From Lytechinus pictus (lineage: Eukaryota; Echinodermata; Echinoidea; Temnopleuroida; Toxopneustidae), in assembly GCF_037042905.1 (NCBI RefSeq), contig NC_087258.1, forward strand, positions 10,777,501-10,841,500: 64,000 nucleotides of DNA, in the 5' to 3' direction. The notes under the pieces were generated by a model. The model worked only from the letters and a program-made list of their open reading frames with translations. It searched no databases and was not told the origin of the DNA. Both the position numbers and the translations under genes were made by a program. Below, piece after piece: positions 45,186 through 57,500 of this stretch. How positions within the stretch are numbered: position 1 is the stretch's first letter; every line of letters begins with the position of its first letter.

Positions 45186-46985
45186 GAACTCTAATTTTCA
45201 TCAAGAAATTATAAAGTTATTCCAGTTTAAGTCGCGCATATTAATCCAAAGTTGTGGTCATTGTTTTAATGTAAAGTCAATGGAGTACAGAACCGATTTT
45301 TGCGACCATTTTGTGACCATTTTGAACCCAAGTCTTCGACAGGCTCTAACTTTTTTGTTTTTGAGCCCTATGAGGTAATTTAGGTATCAATGGAAAGGTG
45401 AAAGAATGCTCAATTGATGTGTAATCATTTCATCTTGTAATTTTTCTTCTTATTATGTGTAAAATAATTTCTTCTAATTAATTATGCAAATTACGCAAAA
45501 TCACAATTACTTGCCTCTTTTTTTGCCAAATGAAGGTGATCATGATAGTTAATATATATAATTTAGTTGGCATCAAAACAGCATCATGTAGATAATTTCC
45601 TAGATGAATTTGTTTTAAGTATTGTTTTTGTAATTTCTAATGTATTTCTTTGTTTTTCTGATATAAATTACAAGCTCTTTTTCAACTTAAGTATTGTCTT
45701 TTTTAAGTCTTAAGTCTTTTTTTACGTATAAAATTATTCCTTTTGTACTTTGTATGACCAAATAAAAATACAAGTGTGCTTTTTTCTGATGTATTTGATT
45801 GTTTCACCAATTCCTGATGTATTCTATTGTGTCATCAATTTATTATACATGTGTAATATGTAGCTTTTGATTTTAGAGACAATGGACATTTGATTACATT
45901 TTTTTAGGAGGGATGAGCAGCTAAGTGTAAAATATGTATGTAGCATTGTATGCAAGAAGGATAAATATTAAGCTTTAGTAAATTCTATCATTTTCAATGT
46001 ATTTCTTAGATTTGTATACATACAATGTATTACAAAGGCCCTGTGAGCTCTTTTTTTAAGAAAAATAAATTCAAATTTTTAGTTGAAGCCAAACGAAAAG
46101 GAAAAGAGTTGTCTATTTCTTTCAAAGCAAAACAAAAAACAACCAGGAAAAAAAAGATAACAAAGCTCTAAACAACAACCAAACAGACATCAGAGCTCCA
46201 AACAAACGCTAAACACAAGAGAAACAAAAGTGACACAAAAACTTGCACCAATCCCATCCCCATTTTCCAGTTTAAAACACAACCTCCACCTGCACCCCTA
46301 ATGAAAAAAAAAGAAAAGTAAATTTAAAAAAATAGTAAAATTAACAATAATAAAAAAAAACAATAAATACAGGACTTAGACCCATCTGAAAATGAAATAT
46401 TCTTTCCTCTGAGTTTTTGTATTTTCTTACAAGAGTGAAAAAAAATATTATAACAAAAAAATAAACAACTTAAAGTTTGTGCATTTTAATTTAAAAAAAA
46501 TCAACATTTAAGACATTCTCCCTTCAAAAGCAAATCCAGTCTCCAAATAATGAAACATGACAAAAAAAATTGAAAAAATAAACAATACAAAAATTTAAAA
46601 AAAAAATATATAAAAAAAAAATAGATATGAAAAAAACACACATAATTTTTGCATTTTAATTAAAAAGTCAACATTTATGATATTTCCCTTTCAAAAGCAA
46701 ATCCAGTCTCAAAATAATGAAATATGATTGAAAAGTTTCAAAACATATTTTTTTTCTACAAAAGAAAAAATGAAACATTAGATTTTGCATTTTAATTTAA
46801 AAAGTCAACATTGATATTCCACTTCCAAAAGAATCCAGTTTCCAAATGATGAAACATGATTGAACAATCAACCATCTTGACTCTGTAACCTTGGGAGGAA
46901 AGAATGTTTTTGTGACAAAATGTTTGTATTAAAATCAATATCAAAATAATAATCTACGGTATAATGACAGAAATTTCAGAAAAAG
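45186..46985. other. AT-rich intergenic DNA with poly-A tracts
   Basis: Very low GC with many A and T runs. It holds a three-copy tandem repeat at 46477-46868. No gene seen. Confidence 0.5.
46477..46868. repeat. Tandem repeat, three units of 135-170 bp
   Basis: Units begin GCATTTTAATTTAAAAAG at about 46481, 46651 and 46785, continue CAACATTTA and AAAAGCAAATCCAGTCTC, and end AATGATGAAACATGATTGA. Confidence 0.8.
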
Positions 46986-47320
46986 GCACAATATAGAGTA
47001 AACAATTCAAGATCTAGTTCAATCCAGCATGAACGACTCACTATCGACCGCTCCCATCACCCAGCCAACCGCATCGGGCAGCTCGACTGCAGAGAGACCG
47101 GCTGTGACAAGGGTAACCCAGGGAACTCCCGCCCGCAAAGCGGCCGGGAGCTCCCAGGGTTATGACAAGGGTAGCTTGCGCCTCTTATATCTGGATAGAC
47201 CAAAAGCTTCAGTCTCTGTATTTTGGTTGTTCCGCTGAACTACGTTGGCTCCACTCACCATACATAGACTGAAGGGGATGGGGCCCCGTACCTACAGCCA
47301 ACGTATAGTGAACTAGCGTT
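46986..47320. other. GC-rich island with imperfect hairpin
   Basis: A CpG-containing patch in otherwise AT-rich DNA. Arms TAACCCAGGGAACTCCCG (from 47115) and CGGGAGCTCCCAGGGTTA (to 47162) form an imperfect stem around CCCGCAAAGCGGC. GTGACAAGGGTA and ATGACAAGGGTA flank it as direct repeats. A GTGAGT donor-like site occurs on the minus strand near 47262. It could be an exon or promoter of an unrecognised transcript; no protein family is recognised in the 69-codon ORF at 47029. Confidence 0.35.
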
Positions 47321-49265
47321 TTATAGATCGCGATTTAAAACTGTTTTTTAAGCAAAATTGAAAGTTTCATGGTTTCCATTATCAGGGAAATATAAATAAC
47401 TTAAGTAATTGCATACCTTGGGCCGGAGTTATTGAAAAAAATCCTCTGGATGATTGAGAAATCTGTCATCTAAGACATTTTCACCTGACCTGACGGTTTT
47501 TCTTGCAAGTTGCCATCTTGAATGACGTCATTATCGTTATTAACTTAATGTCTCGAATCGATATATCGCGATTATAACTAGAACTAGTACTAGTATAACT
47601 AGTATCGTTTATCTTCGGTTTCGTTCGCATATGGAGCAGATCGTATAATATCGAAAGCAATATCGATATCACATTCGTGATTGTTGACGTTCGTTTGTAA
47701 ATATTTTATAGTTTGGCTGCCATTTTGACCATTTTTATCATGTTCAACCCAATTAAACATCGGTAAAGTATATTTTTCATGCCTTTTTCATCTATATCGT
47801 TTAAAGTATTTAAACTTTAAAATATAAAGTTTTAAAAGTTTGTTGTTTATACATCCTTAGATTGTAAATTCGATGTGTAAAATTACATCAAACTTTGGAC
47901 TGTGAATTGACAAAAGGGAGGGAATGAGAACACATGCGAGCCCACACGTACACCCTACCGTCGGTAAATGGGGATTACAGTAAAATGTCAGAAATTGTTG
48001 AATAAATCCCCAGAAACGACGGTTATTCCTGTCTAATATCTGGACTGCTACTCGATAGAATCTCATATTTTTACTTTTCTTTTGACTATAAATATATTTT
48101 TAAAGAATTCAGATACATAATTGGAACGTACTTCTACTTACCATCAAAAAATTTCGATCACTTGCGCATCCAAAAATTTGATGAACTTTCAAGCTCCGAT
48201 ACCCACACTTTACAGGCGAGTATTCATATTGAAACTTATATGTACAGAAAGTGCACATCTTCAACTGATTGGAAAAAGGCACGAGATTGCATGAACTAAG
48301 TATGTGCGCATGCGCATTAAACCCCATTTACGAGGAGCCGCCCAGACAGAGGCGATGCCACTTGCAGCAAAACCCGCGCCAAAATCATGCAGCCAAAACC
48401 AGCGCTCGCGATGCGCCCGTATTTGCACATACACTGTACCTACTATTTAGATCCTTCATTTAAATTTTTTTTTTTGCTTGCTTGCTTGTAAAAAATATAT
48501 TGGAACCAATCTGACCTTCATCTTCAATTGGTACAGTATAATAGGGCTTTTAAATATGTTCCTGTTAAACATCGCCAGCCCACCCTAATTTTTCCCTTCT
48601 CTCTTCCCGCTGTTTTTAAACTAAAGTAAAGCATATTTATTTTCTCTCTCTAAAAAAGTCGAGACTAATCTCTAATTTTTACGAATTGATGATAGGCCTA
48701 CTTGTGAGTTAATAATATGAGGAAACTATAAATTACAAGCACTGCTTTTATTTCCCATTCATGTTCTCATCATTATTTTGTCTTGTGTGCGTCTCTGATA
48801 TGTAACTTAAAATGATAGATTCCCACAGCTCACAGACACAGGCAGGATGGTTGGAATCCCCGATGGCGATGGTTGCACTGAGTAAGTGGCCAAATCCAAC
48901 ATTATTTTCAGTAGATGGGACAACGTTTTCAACAACGTCTCATTTTATCATTAATTTCCAACATTTCATCGTTATATCTCTTAGACCATCGACAAAAAAA
49001 AAATTAACACGAGATGAATACTACTATAAGTATTAAAATACTCACAAAAAATGAAAAGTTGCATCCACAATCGGCAAAGTTTGCCCGAGTTTTTCCAGCT
49101 CGAGTCTACTCCGGTTTGCGTATACATGTAGCTTTCAATTTCAGCGCCGCGGCTTTTGCGCATGCTCAAATTCACGATCTATTATCGACGAGGCCCTATA
49201 TAAACATATCTACCCCCTCCAATTTTTGTTTACATGTACACTTTTCTTACTTTATTTTCTTTACT
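47321..49265. other. Intergenic DNA, no recognised gene
   Basis: A GC-richer patch at 48290-48425 has several GCGC and CATGCGCA motifs and may be a promoter. A possible 53-nt exon (CCCACAG|...CTGA|GTAAGT) lies at 48829-48881 on the plus strand but cannot be tied to a gene. Confidence 0.35.
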
Positions 49266-49270
49266 CCAAG

Positions 49271-49571
49271 GCCCGTATTCTGAAGTCGGGTTTAACTTAA
49301 ACTCAGGTTTAAAGTTGTGGTTTAAGTATGGATAGCCAATTGTTCCATAAATCACTAACGGTGGAGATATCACATTTCAGCTCATTTGGCTCTCAATTAT
49401 TGTCTAGTAGGAAGTATAAATAGATTATTGTCTTCACTATCGATGAATCAGGAAAGAGCACAGTAAAAATACGAAACATACAACTTAAACTATTTTGACA
49501 CTTTTGGCTTCCCATAATTTAGCACAGAGTCAGACCATGGCCTAAGTTAAACCTGACATCAGAATACGGGC
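49271..49571. mobile_element. 301-bp MITE with 5-bp target duplication
   Basis: Ends GCCCGTATTCTGA and TCAGAATACGGGC are perfect inverse complements, flanked by CCAAG on both sides (49266-49270 and 49572-49576). A related copy lies at 63654-63942. Non-coding. Confidence 0.85.
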
Positions 49572-49662
49572 CCAAGTCTCCAACTTTTTTTTTGCTATAG
49601 TATTTATTAAATCAATTCAGTTCAAATCATACAATATATGGTATTATAAATGTTACAATATA

Positions 49663-51545
49663 CAGTGCGTCCCCCCCAAAAAAAATATACACTTTTGAAA
49701 TGGCTGCCAAAAAGTTGGAAATCTATTCATGCTTGAGTGAACACTGCCCACTTAAACCAGGGGTATGAAAATGAGACTGGACAGGAATTAGCCTTCTAAT
49801 TTCTTTTGTTTGTTTGTTTGTTTTTTAACTTGCAAAGTTGAGGGTTTTGTGATGAATTAATTATCAATTGTGATCAATTTGTTGTTTGAGAAAATTTCAT
49901 GAGTTATTATATTGAAATTTAATGCATGAGTGATCATGAATTGCAATTTTAGTGCATCATTTTGACTTTATGTGGATCTCAGCAATGTATGATCGTGTCA
50001 GGAGAATAGGGGGTAAGATAGGATTTAAGTAGGTGAAGTAGGTTGATGAGATAAAGGTCAACAGAACATTTAGCCACCCCTGAAATTTAATGCATGAGTG
50101 ATCATGAATTGCAATTTTGGTGCATCATTTTGACTTTATGCGGATCTCAGCAATGTATGATCGTGTCAGGAGAATAGGGGGTAAGATAGGATTTAAGTAG
50201 GTGAAGTAGGTTGATGAGATAAAGGTCAACAGAACATTTAGCCACCCCTCGATCCCTCCATCTCTACCCCCACCCCCTCCACTTCTCTCCGTCCTCGAGA
50301 GACTAAGCTTGGCTAGGGCTGGGCCGGCCGGGAATAGCCTTTAAGTTTTTTGAGAGGTTAGTCATTATTTGGACTTGCAAAGTTCTGGGTGTTATGCTAA
50401 ATTAATGAATGAGATAATTTTTTATTCCTTAGGCGAATTTCATGAGTTGCTAAATTGAAATTTAATGCATGAGTGAACAGGAATTTTAATTTCAGTATAG
50501 CATTTTAGGTTTATCTTGTGGACCTCAGCAGTGTGTTCGTGAGAGTCAGAGTAATGTGATATGGTACCTGTTACAAGCAAGAGGGCGAGATATATGGTAA
50601 GACTTGGTTAAAAGGGCATTCCTCTTCTTTGTGTCCTTTTACAAAATAATTACAAGTCATGTACCCCCCCCCCCTCTCCACCTCCATTTCCTCAGCCTCC
50701 TCTATCTGTCTCACTTCCTGGATGGTAGCCTAGTATTCAAAATTTAACTGCCAAGTGACCGGTGGCGGATGGTCAGTTTTGTTTTTTCATTGAATGATTA
50801 CCAAGAAAAATAATTTATCGAAAAAAATGGATGTTTGATTGATCACATTGCACATTGATAGAGTTGATTATTATTGATAAATTGTTGATTAAATGATTGA
50901 TAGGTAGAAGTTGATGACCAATTTTCAGAATTTATCATTAAATCAACATCATGCTCGATCTGGACTTCATGCGTATATACATGTAATATTTTAATCAGTC
51001 TCTCAGCAGGAGGGGAGGGCGGGAGAGAGGGAGGTGGGGGGGGGCTAAATGTTCAGTTGACCCTTATTCCATCAACCTACTTCTCCCACTTAAGTCCTAT
51101 CTCACCCCCTATTCTCCCGACTCCCATGAACACATTGCTGAGAAACACATTATCTGCCCCAAAAGTGTAATTTGTGTTCACTCATGCATCAATTTGAAAG
51201 TTCAATATGATAATTTTTGAAATTTGCTCAAAGAACCAAAACTGCATGGTCACGATTGATCATTAATTTATCACAACACCCTTAACTTTGCAAGTTCCAA
51301 AGGATTTGCCTCTCAAAAACTTACAGACGAAATTGGAAGGCTAATTCCTGCCCAGCCTAATTTTCATACCCTTTAATTGTTTAGGTGGGTATTGCTCGCT
51401 CAAGCATGAATAGTTTTCCAACTTTTTGGTGTATTTGAAAGTTGATTTTATTGGCTTCCATAAGCCTTTTCCCCCAAAGTGATATTTTTTTTTATTTGAC
51501 CACAGCCATTTCAAAAGTGTACAGTTTTTTTGGGGGGACGCACTT
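49663..51545. mobile_element. 1.9-kb fold-back element with TA flanks
   Basis: Ends (C/A)AGTGCGTCC(C)nAAAA and its inverse are bordered by TA (49661-49662 and 51546-51547). The inverted similarity continues inward for over 100 bp: ACACTTTTGAAATGGCT, AAAAAGTTGGAAA, CTATTCATGCTTGAGTGA, GGGTATGAAAAT and AGGAATTAGCCTTC. It reappears deeper as GGGGGTAAGATAGGA versus TCCTATCTCACCCCC. The TA flank suggests a Tc1/mariner-type target, but there is no transposase. Confidence 0.8.
49914..50249. repeat. Tandem 168-bp duplication inside the fold-back element
   Basis: GAAATTTAATGCATGAGTGATC through TTAGCCACCCCT occurs twice (49914 and 50082) with about two differences, so it is recent. Confidence 0.92.
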
Positions 51546-51562
51546 TACACCAACACAGTTTA

Positions 51563-51700
51563 CCCGGGGGGGGGGGGCACTTCCACTGACGAGTGGATAA
51601 CATGCGTGACCATGGGGTCTTGAAAAAGAGATTAATTTTACATGTTTTTTGGTCACGCATGGTATCATCAATGGAAGTGCCCCCCCCCCCCCAATCCGGG
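51563..51700. mobile_element. 138-bp hAT-like MITE with perfect 8-bp target duplication
   Basis: Ends CCCGG(G)n-CACTTCCA and its inverse TGGAAGTG(C)n-AATCCGGG, flanked by ACAGTTTA at 51555-51562 and 51701-51708. An internal inverted pair (GCGTGACCA and TGGTCACGC) extends the hairpin. Confidence 0.88.
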
Positions 51701-51708
51701 ACAGTTTA

Positions 51709-53742
51709 TAAAGGCAATATCATAATACAGAAAATATTTTACAGAAATCATATTTGACAAATTCATATATATTACAGGCGATTAATCTATTCATAAAATA
51801 TAAAATCAGCCAATCATCACCAATAAAAATTGATAAAGGTATGTTCCAGTAGTTATGTAAACAATACACCCCCCATAAAAAAGGGTCATATCCCATTGCT
51901 TAATGATTAATGAAACTGAATGATGTAGGACTAAGCCCAGCTATTCATCGATCAATAGAGATCATTGCTGCCCCTTTGCTGCTCTAGATGCACTACCTGT
52001 GTTGGCAGGGAGGGGTGACAGGGGTATCGTGGACAGCAAAAAAAAAATCAATGAAAACACACAAAAAAATCACAGGCTAAATCATTTATATCCAGCATTG
52101 TAATCTTTTTTTCCACAACTAATGACATAACAATGATAATGGTGTGAATATCACGCCTGATATGAGCTGATCAGGGAGACTTTCAGGGAGTCATCTGGCT
52201 CGTCACGGCTCTCCATCTTTCTCCCCATCCCATGTAGTATACGCATCCCAAAGGATTGTGTTTTCAAAAAGTTTGATTATCGAAAAAAATACTATAAAAA
52301 CATTAACTTTTAGAAAAATAAAATAAAGGGTGGGAAACAAATCACAAAGTAAAGCAAGCCAAAATAGACAGACAATGGTATAAGCGTGGTGATAAAATGA
52401 AAAACCTTAATATTGTAATTTTTATAAGGTCGACAGCGAGACTGGGGCTGCTCTTAGTGTTCCATTTAACATTCAGAAAAAGAATATTGAGTTCCCTTCT
52501 CCGTCTCCACGTGTTTGATCTTTTTTTACATTTTTAAAGGATTTTGTTTAATAGTGCATTTGACGTTTCTATATCTATCATGGAATTCATAATTGATATT
52601 TGGGTTGCCCCGGCCCCCATCCGCCGTCGCTTCTGACTGGTTATGGATAACTAAATATGACTGCTCTCCACACCACTGGCTAACAGATGGAGGCATGGGG
52701 GCATGCCCCGGCCCCTCCCCCAATAAAAAACAATAAGTTCCACAACCAAGAAAAAAGAAGGGGAACTAAAAATAAAAGAAAATATGCCTATGCATATGCA
52801 TCTATTAAAAATTAGCATTTTATAGGCCATAACATGGCGTTGACCCCCTTAACAATTTTGGTTCATTACACTGTAAAATATATCTGGTAAAATTTCAACC
52901 AGCACGAGGGTAATTATTTGTCCAACCAATTGTGGCAATATTTTACCCAATGCGGGAAGCATATTGTCCAGTAAGGTTAAAAAAATAAGCAGTCAATGGG
53001 AAAATTTTTCATCACACTGGAAAAATGCCCAATGTTGGTTGAACACTCCTTCGGCATGGAGCATTTTTACCCAATATTTTTTTAGAGAATACGTGCACTG
53101 CTCCACGCTCAAAAAAAAAATGAAATTGAAAAATTTCTTCCACTGGCATTCCACAGTTTTGTACTGTAACCCAGGCTGGCATCATTTGGGAATTTGGACA
53201 AATACCGTATTCCGTATACATGAAATTAACGATATGGTCGGAAAAATGAATCGAAAATCTCATCATTACTTACAAATAAGTTTCTTTCAGAATATTCACA
53301 AACATTTTTAGATTTAATGAAATCTAAAAATTAAAATTTTAGGACATAGCATCGTTAGCAAATTTAGGCAATTTTTAAGAAGTTATCGAACCGAAGATTC
53401 TTGTCACGGGCAATATAAGTGATCAAAATGGAATCTATTCTTTGGTAATAATATATAGTATATAGGTAGGTAGCACTTTGTGTAACAAATCACCTATAAA
53501 CTATAGTGATTTAAAAATAAAAATAAAATTGGAAAAAGTACAGCTTATCAACAGATAATAAGTGATAAACATGTAGTAAAAGCAGTCACTTTGTCTCGTC
53601 TAAATATTCCTCTTCACCTATAGTATAGTAAAGGCAAGAATGTAATAACAGAGGGATAAAAATCAGGTGATTTACCTATTATTAAAGATTATCAAACTTC
53701 CACCCTCATAAGGCATATTAAGATATTCTTCAGTTATAAAAA
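51709..53742. other. Intergenic DNA, no recognised gene
   Basis: AT-rich; a stretch at 52870-53110 has repeated ATTTTACCCAAT / CCAACCAATTG / TTGGTTGAA phrases suggesting a decayed repeat. No coding signal. Confidence 0.4.
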
Positions 53743-54141
53743 TTAATAATGATAGAATATCTTACAACTTAAATCTCCATTTCCGAAAATGGCTTGTAGG
53801 TTATTATTTTTCTTGGCAATACGATATTCAATATCCTTGTTAGAGGTCAAATATGCTTTATAACCGTCAAAAGTTGATGGTTTGTTCTGAAATTTACAAA
53901 TATAAATGTAATATTTAAGCAAAAAATAAATATGTAATTCATCAATATAACCGAACGTCTTTTCAAATTTGGAAACATTCTGTAAATCAGGCTTTTTGAT
54001 TTCCCTAATATTAGCTTTCATAACTTCATCCCAAATGAGTTTCACAACAGGACATTCAATAAAAAGATATATGTTTCTTTTTATAGAAACTTGCCAGTAG
54101 GGATAAGACATATTGATGTTGAACAAATAATAACCATACAT
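53743..54141 (-). pseudogene. Non-LTR retrotransposon (LINE) ORF2 C-terminal remnant
   Basis: 132-codon minus-strand ORF containing NIYLFIECPVVKLIWDEV. This matches the form HLF.ECP.V...W..V found after the reverse-transcriptase domain of L1-like and related LINEs. The cysteines expected just before it are replaced, and no reverse-transcriptase core lies upstream. A 5'-truncated, decayed fragment. Confidence 0.55.
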
Positions 54142-54454
54142 AAATTAAAAAAAATACCAAAGTATTGGAGTCATACTTTGTAAAAGAAAAAAAAATCATC
54201 CTGCATGGGCAAAAAAAATAAATATATATATACCGGACTTATATATTGAACGCGGATATCCGGTGCATACAATATACGCTATAGCAGATCATCATCAGCT
54301 ATCCGGTGCCATATTATCCGATTTGTAATCTCGTGACAAAACTAAGTAAAGTGTCTCGGGCTAACATACGTAAATATTGGACATTTCTCTCATTAGGAGG
54401 CAAAGTTAAATCATAAAAACGGCTCTTTACGCTTTAGGCGTTGCTGTCGACAAG

Positions 54455-54574
54455 ATGGCGGCTAAAGGGGAGGCCAAAAATCCCGAACCTGCAACAGCAG
54501 AAGGAGCAATTACCTTTGAGGATTTGGGGATTCCAACAGGGGATCGTGGAGTTGTCCGCACACCGGTAGGACAG
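54455..54574 (+). CDS. Membrane protein exon 1
   Basis: 40 codons, ATG to CAG|GTAAGA, phase 0. It encodes a soluble N-terminus ending RGVVRTPVGQ. Confidence 0.8.
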
Positions 54575-57500
54575 GTAAGAATGACGGGGAACCGTCGGCT
54601 TGGGGTCTGGCTGAACTAAACCCCAATTTCCAAGCGGCTTCGCGGCCGCGGTGCATTTGTGGCTGATCAGTGATATTGATAAAAAGGGAAAGTTCACCCT
54701 GACGAAAAGTTGTTTTAAAAATACCAGAAAAAAATCATAAAGATGTTGGTGAAGGTCATGAAGGTTTGAGGAAAAACGACAATGATTAAGCAGGGACTCA
54801 GTTTTATAATTATGAGGGGAGCAATAAAAAGCTCTCCGAGAACTTTTGTTTTAAGGAGAGCAGTAGAGGAGCACTGCAAAAAGCTCTTCATCAACATACA
54901 AGGGGAGCTTTTTGTCCAATTAACAAAATGGATGGAGGAAATGTATGTACTAACTACTATAAAGTTACAATCAACAACCAAAGGAAGTATTTATAATTGT
55001 TTTACAGTGTATTGTAATTAGATTATGTGTTATAAAACCTGTACTTTGAGTTCGGTTTTGACTTCAAATGGCTAAAAGTTAAGTCACTGAAATTTTTTTT
55101 TTTTCGGGGGCTCCATTTTAAAAATTTTTGGTCAAATTTCGGGGGCTACTTTTTGCATTTCGGGGGCTCTATTTAAATGCTACTTTTTGTATTTTGAGGA
55201 ATACCTGTTCACTTATTAATGAATTATTACTTTTTGTTTAATATTGTATGATTTCTTAAGTTATTTTTCATGCTAGAATCTTGGATGTGGGTGGATGTTG
55301 GTGTGGGTGGGTGTGTGCATGTGTGTGTGACTGACTGTGAGTTGGACTTGGATATAAATGAATTCAATATCTAATTTCTACTCCATCTATTCCAGTACAA
55401 TACCCTGTACTCAGCCATGTACACATAATACAGGTTCACATACCCTAACTTTTCCTGAAGTTCTTTGAAAACGCAGATCTCCATGAAAATTTCATTTCTC
55501 TATGGGGGAGTCTAAATTCGGTGAGAATGTATTCATTAAGAACTTAAATATACATGACAATGAAGAAAACATCAAACTTTATTGGCAGTTTTGAATAAAA
55601 TTCCTGAAATGTAAACTCTGTCTGAAACAGAAAATCACCATCGTTGAGGCCTTTACTGAGCGAATTGTCCCCCAGAGCTCTGGCAGAGAGACAGCTCCAA
55701 CTGGCTAGCTAGTAAAAGCGCCAATGCGTCAGCCTGCCGCCGGCCTTGTAAAATAGATGGAGCTTTGTTTGATGATTTATTGTCTGACATAATACCTCAT
55801 CCAATAGAAAAAGAAAACAAATGAATTTTAAGTTATAATTAATAAATTAGATAACTTATTTTGGAAGTTAATAAGCCGTTTTGAAAAGCAAAGCCGAATG
55901 ACAACTCACCAATGCTAGGTTACTAGACTCTGGGATTTATTTCCTGTGTAATTCGAATTATTTTATCACAGAATTGTGATATCTGTAGGGGAAACATATA
56001 TATGTATTCGAAATTGCACATGGTGGTAGTCATAATGGACCCCTATACATGCAACTGTTTCCCGACCGTTGCGTTTATTTTTTTTCCATACCTGGTACCA
56101 TGTGTATGGAAATACGTGGTACAGAAAAAATAAGCAACTTCGGAATTTGAAACTGCGCTACTCGCTATTATTAAGGCTTATTCATGATTTTGAGTGTGGA
56201 TTTTGGATGATTTTTAAATGGTAAGCGGAGCTCGAGCATATGGCGCTAGTGGGTCGTAGAGTTGTTATCACTCGGCAATAATTTTGGGGGTGACATTCAG
56301 ATTTTATGTTGCCCCCGAAAGCATGATTTTGGGTGATTTCGACGGCGACTTTAGCAGTTTAGGCATTTCCGCGCAGGTCACGTCAACTATCGCGAGGCGC
56401 GCTATTAATCGCGCTACCAAAAATGGATTAAGGCGCGCATGTAGCGCGCAATCGCTCTCGCGCGCCTTAAAATCGAGTCCCTGATTAAGAATAAGAACTT
56501 TATTTGAATGAACTTTTTTGACAACTGCATGAAATGTGAATCATTACAACATAATACAAGTCACCCGGGGGGGGGGTCACTCTCCACATGGACTGCTACC
56601 CACCTGTGACTGTGTCCGACAACCTCAGAAATGCACCCTAAACGGCGTAATGACATTATGTAAATTTGCAACCCTAAACGGCATAACCCATGAGAAAAGC
56701 CACCCTAACTAAGGCTAAAAGTAAGTGGCGTGAACAGGGAAATCCCCTAATTTGATACCCTACATGTAAGTAGCGAAAACATAAAAATCAACTAATGTGA
56801 TACCTGTGGACCGTGTGGGTAACGCAAGTTACCTAGTTTAGAGCCAGGTGTAAGAGACTAGCTAGAACTGTACGGGGGTAACTCTCATCATGGACTAATA
56901 ATACATGTAGGTCCATGCTTTCAGAAGTGCTGGCCGCGCCGGCGTGTGGAAGGATTGTTTTGTAAATCGCTTTTCATGGTGTTTATAGCTAAGGTCTGCT
57001 CCCAGGTCTCCTCAATATTGCCCAAATTTGGACCCCTAAATGGCGTAATTTTCATAACCAAATTAGTAACCCTAAACGGTGTGAAGAGAGAAAGAAAAGG
57101 CTACCCTTATCGGCGATTTACGAGCAAATGGTGCTGAAATGCAACCCTTTTTGCCAAAGACGTCGACGCCGCCCGAGTGCCTGAAACGGAACCCTTTTCG
57201 ACGCTTTTTCTGGATGCGGGTGCGTAGCAGGCCATGTGGAGAGTGACCACCCTGGGACAAGTTACAACTTGAACAGACAAATCATTTCACACCCATACCT
57301 ATTTCTGAAAGACAAAAATATGTTGGTCATCATGAATCATTAAAAAATTGAAATTCACATCATACATGGCCCAACTGCTCGTTTATAGTTAGACTATTTG
57401 AAGTTTTTGACATGTGACATCTTTCATACTCAAAAATTTTGTGAATATGATTCATATTCATAAAATTTATGAATATGATGTCACATGTCAAAAAACTTCA

